The notes under the pieces were generated by a model that saw nothing but the letters and a program-made list of their open reading frames with translations, was not told the DNA's origin and ran no database searches. From the NCBI GenBank assembly GCA_002110485.1, contig MOWL01000069.1, positions 248,001-312,000 on the forward strand: DNA of 64,000 bases, given 5' to 3'. How positions within the stretch are numbered: the first letter of the stretch is position 1; each line of letters begins with the position of its first letter. Shown here one piece after another: positions 32,728-42,636 of the stretch. Made by a program: the position numbers and the translations under genes. This DNA is from Emergomyces orientalis (taxonomy: Eukaryota > Ascomycota > Eurotiomycetes > Onygenales > Ajellomycetaceae).

Positions 32728-34668
32728 TCAACAACGCTTCTCCACCCCCTTCCGGCTAACACACAAATACTTAACCCCCTTATACGGCTTAACGCCTTCA
32801 CCCAAACCCCGACTCCTTCGCGCATCAACCATTAACCCTTCAACCCGTATCCCACTCGGAAGCCATCCGCGCACCGTAAAGGACACAGAAACAGACGACG
32901 GCATCAAAGACGCCATCTGAGACTTGCGCGCGCGCTCGACGGGCGTCGTCGTGGTCGTCGTCGTCGTCGAGCCTTCTAGACTCGATGATGAGTAATTTGG
33001 TTTCGAGGTGGAGGTACGGGGCTGTTCCTGCTGGTAGCTACTGTCGGGTTGGTGAGCGAGTGTATCATCGTAGTAGCCTATTAGGGGGTTTGTGCGGTAT
33101 GACTTGCTCGTTGTCGTGAGCAAGGCGGATTCGTTGCCGTTATCGTCGTCTTCATTGGCTGGTGGGGAGGAGAGGGGACCGATTATTGTACATCTTAGCG
33201 TTGCAGTCCCGGAGAGACTACCTGCATCCTTATTCGTTGTCTGGATGCGCCATTCGAGCGTGTCGCTGCCTGGTGTAAAATTTGCTTCGCCGCGGCTGGG
33301 GCGGAGATCCGTGAGGTTCCGCACGGAGGGGGAGATGGGGACCGTGACTACTACTTCTTCTATGCTTGGGGCGTTGGAACTGGAGCTGGAGTTGCCCCCG
33401 AGGAATGACGGGGTCGATGTACCAGAGCCACGGCCTGGTAATCCACTTCTAGACGGCAGGCCGGGGAAATCGGTGTTTAAGGTAAGTCTGACTTCAAACT
33501 CGGCACCGGTTGGTCCCAGTGATCGTTGTAGATCTACGGTGGCGGGGAGGAATAGTTTTTCCATATGGCTGGGTGGTTTATCTTCGTCAGGCTCGATGGG
33601 CTGTAGGTCGACTTCGTACCCAGCAAGGACGAAACGGCCATCAGGAGGGACAAAACTAAGCTCTCCCGGTTTTTCTCTCCATCGCGCAAGACGGACGCAG
33701 GGATGGAATACGGGCAGCTGAAACTTGTTGATTATGTTCTTCTGGCCTCCGGGGGCGCCAAGAGAGAGTAATAAATCGGGTACCCCTGAGATTTTCGCAG
33801 TGAAGACAATAGTCCCGTACACAAGTGCTGAAATAGGCTTTCCCGAGGGAGCCATTGTAACAGATAAAGATTCAACTATATCGACGTACAGTTCGTTGGA
33901 CGTATGCCGGACCCCCTGACGTCGCCATGGGATGGCTGGTGCTGCCCCTCCATTCACATTCGACGGAGCGGCCAACGATGACTTTAGCGAAGTAGAAGGG
34001 CCAAGGGCTGGTGAAGCGCTGTTTATTGTTTAAACAATTATCACATGGAAACAAGTTAGCCCACCAATTCTAGAAAAAAGTTGCCTGAAATCAACCTAAA
34101 AAAGCTCCGAAATAATAAGGGAGTTATGTATTGACCCTGGCAAGCCGACCCCCACGAGCAACTTATCCATCCACCCGGGGATTTCAACAGTTTCCTGTAG
34201 CGCATTCGGTTCGGTATTGCAGATAATACCACCGTCGCACATCTCATTCAAAAGTTGCGCAACGACGTCATAATTGCTCTGTATCTTCCCGGCCAGGAGC
34301 GGGGCCCCGACGAATTCCTCTAACACATCGATAACGCGGTGAATAAATTCGAGGACGAGGAGGGGTTCGCTCTCCGTACTTGAAGGGATTAGGAATAGCA
34401 CGTTTGAATGCGTTACTGAAAAAACGGATGTTGGGGGCGAGGCATTGGGGAGATATAGTAGCGACGGGCGTGGGCTGGGATGGGCCAGGAAGAGAGAGAG
34501 GAGCGCAGTTGCAGCGGGTGGCCGACCGCGGTATATGTGTTCAAGGATAGGAGTGCTACGGATTCAAGCCAGGTTTTGTTCAGTAAAATAAAATAAACTA
34601 TTGATATTTGTATACATCACTTACTTCAGCTCATCGAATATATAAAGCGCTTCTATGGCACTGTTCAT
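32728..34668 (-). CDS. APM3: AP-3 adaptor complex subunit mu
   Basis: Exons 34668..34625 (44 nt), 34555..34136 and 34018..32728 give 584 residues; introns are 69 and 117 bp. The tiny first exon encodes MNSAIEALYIFDEL, the conserved start of mu-adaptins, and splices to NTPILEHIYRGRPP. The longin-type N-domain runs to GWMDKLLVGVGLPG. The mu-homology domain starts at AIPWRRQGVRHTSNELYVDIVE and continues with the cargo-binding beta sheet (FIPPDG-like FVPPDGRFVLAGYEVDLQ). Ser/Thr/Asn-rich insertions make it longer than animal mu3. AP-3 sorts cargo from the Golgi to the vacuole. The donor of intron 2 is GTCAAT, a weak but phase-consistent site. It is head to head with the DMAC1-like gene across 473 bp. 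Confidence 0.93.
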
Positions 34669-35141
34669 TGTTGCGAGTTGTGATATACCATCATTTGCTG
34701 GGCCATTCAATGCGGTCAATTCGATCACTATCCAACAATCCAGACGCCAATCCTGTTATCTCACGTGACACATCAATTGAGGCGATGGGGAATTTTTGGA
34801 GTGTTTGTCTAGTTTGTTTTACAGGATTTGTTTCTCGCAGACTAAATTGGCTGTGGTCAAAGTTTGGTGTGTGAGTGTCAACCGCAACCAGCTCCGAGCT
34901 CCCTTGAGAGAATGTATGTATGATCCTCACCTCCCCTACACCGCGCCTTGACCGCGGTCGACTCATTTCCATTATCGATGCCATATATATACCAAGTACA
35001 GCACAATTGACCTTGCTGACTTAATATAAAAGCAAAAAAGAGAGAGGTTATGACATGACGGGGCCGCCTGTACCCGATTCCGCCCTCTGAACTGAGTGAA
35101 ATCGCCCCTAGCCCTTCACGGCTATAGTTAAGCTAGCTACC
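34669..35141. promoter_or_regulatory. Shared upstream region of AP-3 mu and the DMAC1-like gene
   Basis: 473 bp between two divergent start codons, so both promoters must lie here. It contains no convincing open frame. No transcription factor site is claimed. Confidence 0.6.
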
Positions 35142-35558
35142 ATGACTAGAGAAGACACTTCATGGGACATAACTCCCAAGGATATGAAGAAGGCCATTGG
35201 GCAGGAAAAATATCAGGATGATTGCCTTGCTTGTAAGGTTACAGGTACGAATTCCATCCTCGCCCCCCCCCCCCCCCCCCACCTTTTAGGACGACACTTA
35301 TGCTTGTCTCGCCCCTGTGCGCTGCGCAAGAATCTTCACACCCGTCAACTCAATTCTAATACGAAAATATATATAGGAAGTTTGGCTTTTATTGGGCTCG
35401 GTGTATACAGCTACATCTCCGGCATGAACAACCTCACGAAACAGGAAAAAGTTATCCTGAAAAGCAAGTCTCCGTATCGCATGGGTTCGAGGCGGTTGGG
35501 TGTTGCGACGATATCGGCAACTCTGGTTGGGATGGGGATATGGCGCGCTCTTCACTGA
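35142..35558 (+). CDS. Small membrane protein of the DMAC1/TMEM261 (DUF4536) family
   Basis: Two exons, 35142..35244 and 35377..35558, give 94 residues. The 132-bp intron is a multiple of three and has no stop, so the unspliced reading stays open, but it would insert Pro- and Arg-rich residues into the domain. The splice restores DDCLACKVTG-SLAFIGLGVYSY, matching the family's CxxC motif followed by a first membrane span. A second span is VATISATLVGMGIWRAL. The animal DMAC1 protein helps assemble the distal membrane arm of respiratory complex I; in fungi the role is inferred. The size fits fungal members. A poly-C run lies in the intron and a poly-T run starts two bases after the stop. Confidence 0.83.
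   Translation: MTREDTSWDITPKDMKKAIGQEKYQDDCLACKVTGTNSILAPPPPPHLLGRHLCLSRPCALRKNLHTRQLNSNTKIYIGSLAFIGLGVYSYISGMNNLTKQEKVILKSKSPYRMGSRRLGVATISATLVGMGIWRALH
35263..35280 (+). repeat. Poly-C tract, 18 bp, inside an intron
   Basis: A pure C run in the intron of the DMAC1-like gene, in the first third after the donor. Length may vary between strains or be misread. Confidence 0.85.

Positions 35559-35560
<2 letters not shown>

Positions 35561-35589
<29 letters not shown>
35561..35589 (+). repeat. Poly-T tract, 29 bp, right after a stop codon
   Basis: This begins two bases after the TGA of the DMAC1-like gene. In the transcript it would be a U29 run at the start of the 3' untranslated region. Confidence 0.85.
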
Positions 35590-36090
35590 GAAAGATATAT
35601 GATGGGATACCCACATTATATTATAATCGTTGGGGCTCGCCCGGGGATGGCTATATTTAATGGCAGGACAGGACAGGGCAGAATGTCCTTAAGACACATT
35701 TCTCTCCTGTGGGGTGTTTAGATAACTTGCTGTTCTGTGAAGGAGTGATGTGCACGCACACATTAATTTGGAGACGAACCTTGAATCATCTAGTCATGGG
35801 TATCTTGATTGGATTCTATCTATGTAATATATGAAAATGCTAGAATATTGACTCCGTAAATGCTTCTAATCACGATACCATCATTGGGTGGGCCGTTGGA
35901 AACAAAAAAGGGGGAGAGGGGAAAGGACGTAGGAGAATGAGGTAAAGACAATAAGCCAAATGACAAAAGCCAGTACGAAATAGAAAGAAGAAGAAGAAAA
36001 AATGAAAACCATAATAATGCTCCATTGTTATCGTCCCATCCGAATTTTTTATATTTTTATCCCAATAATGCCCCAAACGACGACGTGCCG
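35590..36090. other. 3' regions of two convergent genes
   Basis: 500 bp between the DMAC1-like gene and the HAPSTR-like gene. An ACTCCGTA word is at 35851-35858. Purine-rich sequence (GAAAGAAGAAGAAGAAAAAATG) precedes 36010. No gene is seen. Confidence 0.45.
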
Positions 36091-36966
36091 TTATATAAAG
36101 CGGCCCCGCTTGCCACTTCCAAAAGCGTCTCGTCCATTCCCAAGACTCGAGATATCGAAAAACTCACCAAAATGGAATTTTCTCTTGGATCCGTTATTAG
36201 AAGCGGCGTCTCGCGCGGATGCTCGTGTGTTATGTCGATTACCGTTATTGAGTCGATGGGGGCCTCTAGATCCTCGAGGAACCACTTCAACCCTGACGGT
36301 TGGGGAGTTATTGATAGTCGGGGAGTGGGGCAGGTGGGAGTAGTCGGTTTGCACGGATGTCGTAGTCACCGGCACATGCTCGGATATTTGCATGTCGATA
36401 TCGGACTGTTGAGGTACGGGGAACTGAGGCCCAGTGGTGAAAGTGAAGGTGGTTGGTCTGGATGGAGCAGGTGAGATGTCAGGTGCTGCTACTGTAGTAG
36501 ATGATGGTTGGAGGCCATTGGTTTCTTGTCGTGGAGGAGAGGTGGACCTGGACGCTTGGTTCATATGATTAACATCCGGAGTCTGCTTCCTCGTGGCGGC
36601 TGGCGATATACTCCGACCTCGTTTGTTGTCGAGTTCCCCCCGCTCATCGTCACTATCCATTGAAGTGGTGCCGGCGGCGGTGGCGGTTCCATCTATCCGC
36701 TCTGTGATCCAACATCTCACTTTCGACCCTTCCCCATCACTCAACCCAATCTTTTCCTTGTCGAGAAAGGCTCGAAGGTCTTCCAGGGCTTCTTGGTATC
36801 CAATTTGGCGGGCATTCGCTTGATCGGAAACGGCAGTTTTGTAGAGGTTTGTCACAGATAGGGCTGCTGTTTTGAAGGCTTGCAGCAGTTGCTCAGGGGG
36901 CTGTGCATGGTTTGGACGAGGAGACGAAACAGGCAGAGACGTATTAAGAGATCTCATCGAGTCCAT
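36091..36966 (-). CDS. HAPSTR1/TAPR1-like conserved fungal protein
   Basis: Single exon, 291 residues. The N-terminal third is helical and conserved-looking: PEQLLQAFKTAALSVTNLY, ARQIGYQEALEDLRAFLDKE and RCWITERIDG. I match this to the C16orf72/HAPSTR1 (TAPR1-like, DUF4588) family, where a short helical domain precedes a disordered tail. The rest is Ser/Pro/Thr-rich with SISPAATRKQTP and other proline-directed phosphorylation-type sites, and ends with basic KRGRFI that could serve nuclear import. Animal HAPSTR1 partners the HUWE1 ubiquitin ligase in stress signalling; a similar fungal role is inference. It is head to head with ISWI across 772 bp. Confidence 0.7.
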   Translation of the reverse strand: MDSMRSLNTSLPVSSPRPNHAQPPEQLLQAFKTAALSVTNLYKTAVSDQANARQIGYQEALEDLRAFLDKEKIGLSDGEGSKVRCWITERIDGTATAAGTTSMDSDDERGELDNKRGRSISPAATRKQTPDVNHMNQASRSTSPPRQETNGLQPSSTTVAAPDISPAPSRPTTFTFTTGPQFPVPQQSDIDMQISEHVPVTTTSVQTDYSHLPHSPTINNSPTVRVEVVPRGSRGPHRLNNGNRHNTRASARDAASNNGSKRKFHFGEFFDISSLGNGRDAFGSGKRGRFI

Positions 36967-37738
36967 GGTGTGAGGTGTTTAGTAGTTGGGGTGCAGCCAA
37001 AAGAAAAAAGGTGCCGGCGTAATATCTTGTTGTGCTAGTAATATCTTTCGTCGACCCAAAACGGACCCCTCGTTGCTGGGGCGTTTTTCAGATATTTAAA
37101 CCCCCCAAACCCAGAGGAAAATAAAGTGGGTAACTCAAACTCTGGCTAGGCTAGAAACCAGGCGCAGCAATAACAAGAGGCTGGTTCCAGAAATCCAAGG
37201 AAGAATATACGAGCGTATACAGCAAAGGAGCAAAAGGAACGGCCAGTGTCCATATATAGATGATGTTTCGTTCCTCGCCCTCTCTTTGGTGGCTAGCCTG
37301 TTTCTCGGTGGTTCCTTGTTCCTTCCTTGTTAGGTAAGTTTAAGGGCTGCGGTTTGCCAAATATCACGTGGCTTATTACTCGGATAATAGTTATTCCTAA
37401 TTTGCCCAGAGTTCCGCTGAGTCAGCCAGCGTCCGGCCAATCGGTGCGCGTGAATGGGCTCCGGGTCTTTTCTTGAGCCTTCACCCAACATCAGCGTCCA
37501 CGCGATTCCTTCTTCAGATATTGCTTTTGCCATCTTCAATCGCGACCTCAACTCTGCACCCACGACATGAACCCTGCCAGCCACGGCCACTCCCACGCTT
37601 TGTTCCTATCTCCCTGCATCGGCTTGTTGCCTGCTCTCGACACATTCTTCTGTTTGTACTTTGTTTAAACGCGTTTAACCTTTTATATACCCCCCTTGTT
37701 TCTGACCAGACGCCGCGCGGTGCGGCCTGCTCGCAAAT
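36967..37738. promoter_or_regulatory. Shared upstream region of the HAPSTR-like and ISWI genes
   Basis: 772 bp between divergent start codons. The ISWI-proximal part, from about 37540, is C/T-rich as in many fungal leaders. No coding exon is supported. Confidence 0.55.
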
Positions 37739-40700
37739 ATGGCCCCTTCACTCTCTCATCTGTCCGGGTCAGAGTCCCCTTCCCAGGTAGATACTCCCAT
37801 GGCAGATGCCAATGGTTATCCTTCCAAGACTGTGGTGGGGATCCATGACGAAGACCAAAGCATGATGGTAAAAATTTTAAACCTCCCTCCCAACTGCCTC
37901 ACCCCTGCTGGTCATATAGTACGACGTTCAAGCCGTTCAAGTTAAAAGGATATCGCTAACAAATGATCTACCAGGATTATCAGGACACCCCAGACTACAC
38001 GGTATGTGCTTTGCCAATTTATACAGCCCGCGAAAGAAAAAAAAATTTAAATAAAATACATTTTAGAAAGAAGCTTTTGAATATTCGGATCAAAATTTTA
38101 ACATTTTGACAGGATTCGGATACCAACCCAAACACGACCGCAAGTAGCATCGCTGGCGATTTAGCTCAACAAGATGGACGCAAACGACGATCAGAAGCCT
38201 TCCAGCTCCGGAAAAGTGTGCTAGGACGAAAACATGGTCGTCTCGATGAATCAAAGGTAAGTTGCGAGCAAACAGGTCCCCGTTTGCCCCGCCTGACTTT
38301 TTGGGGAATCAACGGCCGTTTTATATTATGGACTAACCGAAACCCGTCATTTTAGGAAGATGATTCGATCCGCAGATTTCGCTACCTACTTGGACTAACT
38401 GACCTGTTTCGCCACTTTATTGAAACAAACCCGAACCCCCGCATAAAGGAAATCATGGCAGAGATTGACCGCCAAAATGAAGCAGAGGCAAGCGCCAGGA
38501 AAGGCCTCACTCGTAAAGGTGGTGCTAGTGGGGAGCGGCGGCGGCGGACTGAACAAGAAGAAGATGCTGAACTCCTGAAGGATGAGAAACGGGGTGGTCA
38601 GGCAGAGACTGTATTCCGAGAATCGCCAGCGTTTATCAAAGGAGGTGAAATGCGGGATTACCAGGTCGCTGGCTTGAACTGGCTAATCTCGCTTCACCAA
38701 AATGGTATTTCTGGAATCCTAGCCGACGAGATGGGTCTAGGGAAGACATTACAGACAATCGCATTTCTAGGCTACCTACGACACATAGCCGGCATAACTG
38801 GCCCGCATCTCATTACTGTTCCAAAGTCAACACTCGACAATTGGCATCGAGAATTCTCAAAGTGGACTCCCGATGTCAACGTGCTCGTCCTGCAGGGCGC
38901 AAAAGACGACCGCCGTAAGCTCATCAATGAACGACTTGTTGACGAAAAGTTCGACGTATGTATCACCAGTTACGAAATGGTTCTGAGGGAGAAATCTCAT
39001 CTAAAAAAGTTCGCCTGGGAATATATCATCATTGATGAGGCGCATCGGATAAAAAATGAAGAATCCTCTCTGGCTCAAATCATTCGCGTTTTCCACTCGA
39101 GAAATCGACTCCTAATTACCGGAACACCCCTGCAGAATAATCTCCATGAGCTTTGGGCGCTGCTCAATTTTCTTTTGCCTGATGTCTTTGGAGATGCTGA
39201 CGCATTCGACCAGTGGTTCTCCAATCAAGAAGCAGATCAGGATACCGTGGTGCAGCAACTCCATCGAGTTCTGCGACCGTTCTTGCTCCGGCGCGTTAAA
39301 AGTGATGTTGAAAAGAGCTTGTTGCCGAAAAAGGAAGTGAACTTATACGTGGGCATGTCCGATATGCAGGTAAAATGGTACCAGAAAATTCTGGAGAAGG
39401 ATATCGACGCTGTCAATGGAGCCCAAGGGAAGCGTGAATCGAAAACTCGCCTGCTCAATATCGTTATGCAACTGAGAAAGTGCTGCAACCATCCTTACCT
39501 TTTTGAAGGTGCTGAACCCGGACCTCCTTATACCACCGATGAGCATCTGGTCGACAACGCTGGGAAAATGGTGATTTTGGATAAAATCTTAAAGCGAATG
39601 AAGAATCAAGGGAGTCGCGTCTTGATTTTCTCACAGATGAGCCGTGTTCTTGATATTTTGGAGGATTACTGTGTTTTCCGGGAACACCAATATTGTCGAA
39701 TTGACGGCTCCACCGCCCATGAGGATCGCATTGCCGCAATCGATGATTACAACCGCCCTGGCTCGGAGAAATTTATCTTCCTCCTTACGACACGGGCTGG
39801 TGGTCTAGGAATCAATCTAACGAGCGCTGATATTGTCATCCTGTATGACAGCGACTGGAATCCCCAGGCAGACTTACAAGCAATGGACCGTGCCCATCGT
39901 ATTGGCCAAACGAAACAAGTTGTTGTTTTCCGTTTTGTGACTGAAAACGCAATTGAAGAAAAGGTCCTCGAACGTGCAGCACAGAAGTTGAGGCTGGACC
40001 AACTGGTTATCCAACAAGGACGTGCTCAGCAGCAAGTGAAGAATGCCGCGTCCAAAGACGACCTATTGAGTATGATCCAGCACGGTGCCGCTAGCGTTTT
40101 CGGCACCAAAGGCCCAACTGGAGCTCTAGCGAAAGGCAATGACATTTCAGAAGATGATATCGACGAAATTTTGAAAAAGGGCGAAGAACGCACAGCGGAG
40201 CTGAATAAGAAATATGAGAAACTTGGAATCGATGATCTTCAGAAGTTCACATCCGATAACGCATATGAGTGGAACGGTGAGGACTTCACCAATCGAAAGA
40301 AGGACATCGGTATCAACTGGATCAATCCTGCAAAACGTGAACGGAAAGAACAGTCCTATTCGATGGACCAGTATTACCGACAGGCATTGGCTACGGGCGG
40401 CAGGACGGCTGATCCAAAACCTAAAGTCCCGCGGGCACCGAAACAGATTGCTATTCACGACTGGCAATTCTTCCCACCTAAACTTCAGGAACTACAGGAA
40501 AAAGAAACTGCCTATTTCCATAAGGAAATTGGATATAAAGCGGTTCTTCCTGACGGGCCTGATGAGGAGCTCAGTGATAGAGAAGCTGAACGAGAATTGG
40601 AGCAACAAGAAATCGACAATGCTGTTCCGTTGACGGAAGAGGAACAGGAACAAAAGGCCACCCTGTCCGAGCAAGGCTTTGGCCACTGGAATCGAAGAGA

Positions 40701-41531
40701 CTTTCAACAGTTTATCAACGGATCCGCAAAATTCGGCCGCACTAATTATAACGAGATAGCTACAGAAGTGGACAGCAAGGATCCAGAGGAGATCAAAGAG
40801 TATGCAAAGGTTTTCTGGAAGCGATATACCGAAATCCAAGATTACCCCAAACATATCCGTGTCATCGAGCAGGGCGAAGAGAAGATGCGCAAAATGAACC
40901 ACCAGCGCAAGATGCTTCGTAAGAAAATGGAGATGTACCGCGTCCCCCTCCAACAACTAAAGGTTAATTATACGGTATCCACGACAAATAAGAAGGTATA
41001 CACAGAAGAAGAGGATAGATTCCTCCTCGTGATGCTGGATAGACATGGTGTTGATGGTGAGGGTCTCTATGAGAAAATTAGAGAGGAAATCAGAGAAAGC
41101 CCGCTCTTCCGCTTCGACTGGTTCTTCCTTAGCCGGACGCCCGTTGAGATTGGTCGGCGGTGCACAACCCTACTAAACACTGTCGCAAAGGAATTTGAAG
41201 TTGATGGTACCAAAATTTCCAATGGCGATAGTGGTGGTAAGGGTCGTGGCCGTGATCGCGACGACGACGTCGAGAACGAAGAGGTTGAGGCCCCTGCAAA
41301 GAAGAAAACTAAAAACGGTGCCGTGGTAGGTTTTTTTATATTTTATTCGAAGTGCCATATTTAGCTTTTCTTTCCCCACCCTGAACATAACTAACGAAAC
41401 GACAGAACAAGCAGCTCAAAGCCGTACAATCTGCCAGTGGCAGCAGAGCTACATCAGCTGCTACATCGAGAGCTGGTAGCGTCTCGTCAAGCACACCCGT
41501 TACTAGCAAATCGAAAGGGAAGAAGAAATAG
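37739..41531 (+). CDS. ISWI-type chromatin remodeling ATPase
   Basis: Five exons, 37739..37867, 37975..38001, 38113..38256, 38356..41325 and 41406..41531, give 1131 residues; introns are 107, 111, 99 and 80 bp. Exon 2 is a 27-nt microexon coding DYQDTPDYT. The SNF2 ATPase has Walker A DEMGLGKT near residue 224 and the DEAH box IIDEAHRIKNE near 326; the helicase C lobe ends with DRAHRIGQTKQ near 612. HAND, SANT (HWNRRDFQQFINGSAKFGR near 877) and SLIDE (YTEEEDRFLLVMLDRHG near 982) follow, the full ISWI order. A Lys/Ser-rich tail ends GKKK. ISWI enzymes slide and space nucleosomes in the nucleus. Isw1 against Isw2 cannot be decided from this view. Confidence 0.96.
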
Positions 41532-42636
41532 ACAGAGTGGATTAGTAAAAAGTGGTTTGATTTTCTTAACTTTTTTTCTTCATTGGGAAGGGGCAGCACC
41601 CGCCTTGTGGCGGATATTTCTTTATTATATCGTTAAAAAGGCGCCTGCTTGGATTGGATTAGTATTATTTTTCTTTTACAGCTAGGTTCCTGGCGTTTTA
41701 ACAAGACGTGGCAGTATGTTTGAATGGATGAATGGGTTGATTGATTAATTGATTGATGGATGCATGGATGTATGGGGTCCTTTTTTTTCCTGTTGATTTT
41801 TGAAAAACTAAGGCATCAATTCATCTTTTTCCTTTATGGGAATTTTCTGATGGGTTATTTATTATATTAATTGCTCTGCACTTGATATCTTTTTCTTTCT
41901 CATTTATATTTCTTTCCACTCTTTGCCGTACTCTGTGTCTTCTGGCCTGATTGGTAGTGACAAGTTCTTTGTAGCCACGAAATATTGCTCTCAAGAAAAA
42001 TAAAAATAAAAATAAAAGTATTCTGTTAGATTCTATGCATGTGGAAGAATAATAAAGAGGATGTAAATTGTGCGACTATTAGCATGGCTGCCATCTCTTT
42101 TCTTCTTGTTCCATTGGATTTCAAAAGGAGATATGTTCAGTTCATATCTCAGGTCTGCTACAGTCACTCTGATGCGGGACAGAAATCTAAGTTAGACTAC
42201 GTCTAAGTTTATTTTTTTTTTCCATGTACCCGTGGTCTGGCAACCCTCCAGGAAAATATAATCAACAAATTAAAAAAGAAATACTCCCTAGCAAGCAGGT
42301 ATTTTTATTTCACATCAAGGTAAGAAAAGCAGTTGTTGTTAGGGTATCTTAGGAGGCGACGTTGAGCAAATCAATGACAATTTGAGGGAAACGAGCTGAC
42401 ATGGAGGAAAAAATCTATCATAATATGCTATCTTATGTATCGAAGGGTGAAGACACAAATTAGAAAACCTAAATCTATCCTATATAATAATACATGTTAT
42501 GTTCAGCAAAAAAACGGAAGCCGGGGAAAGTAAATGCGCCGGTAATATGCATCGACAAGAATAAAATTTCCGCTGTAACGATCCCCAAAAGAACCTGTCA
42601 GGGGTGAGTAAAGGAAAAGCGGATAATTAACCACAC
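41532..42636. other. 3' regions of ISWI and MRM1, convergent
   Basis: 1.1 kb of AT-rich sequence between convergent genes. A short GATTGATTAATTGATTGATG repeat is at about 41735-41760 and AATAAAAATAAAAATAAAAG at 41999-42019. No gene is seen. Confidence 0.5.

Noticed and set aside
33092..33721. 209-codon plus-strand open frame
   Set aside because: It lies wholly opposite the AP-3 mu exon 3, which has strong family motifs.
38066..38112. Earlier acceptor TTTTAG for ISWI exon 3
   Set aside because: Its frame runs into TAG within 27 codons; the acceptor at 38112 gives the continuous conserved reading.
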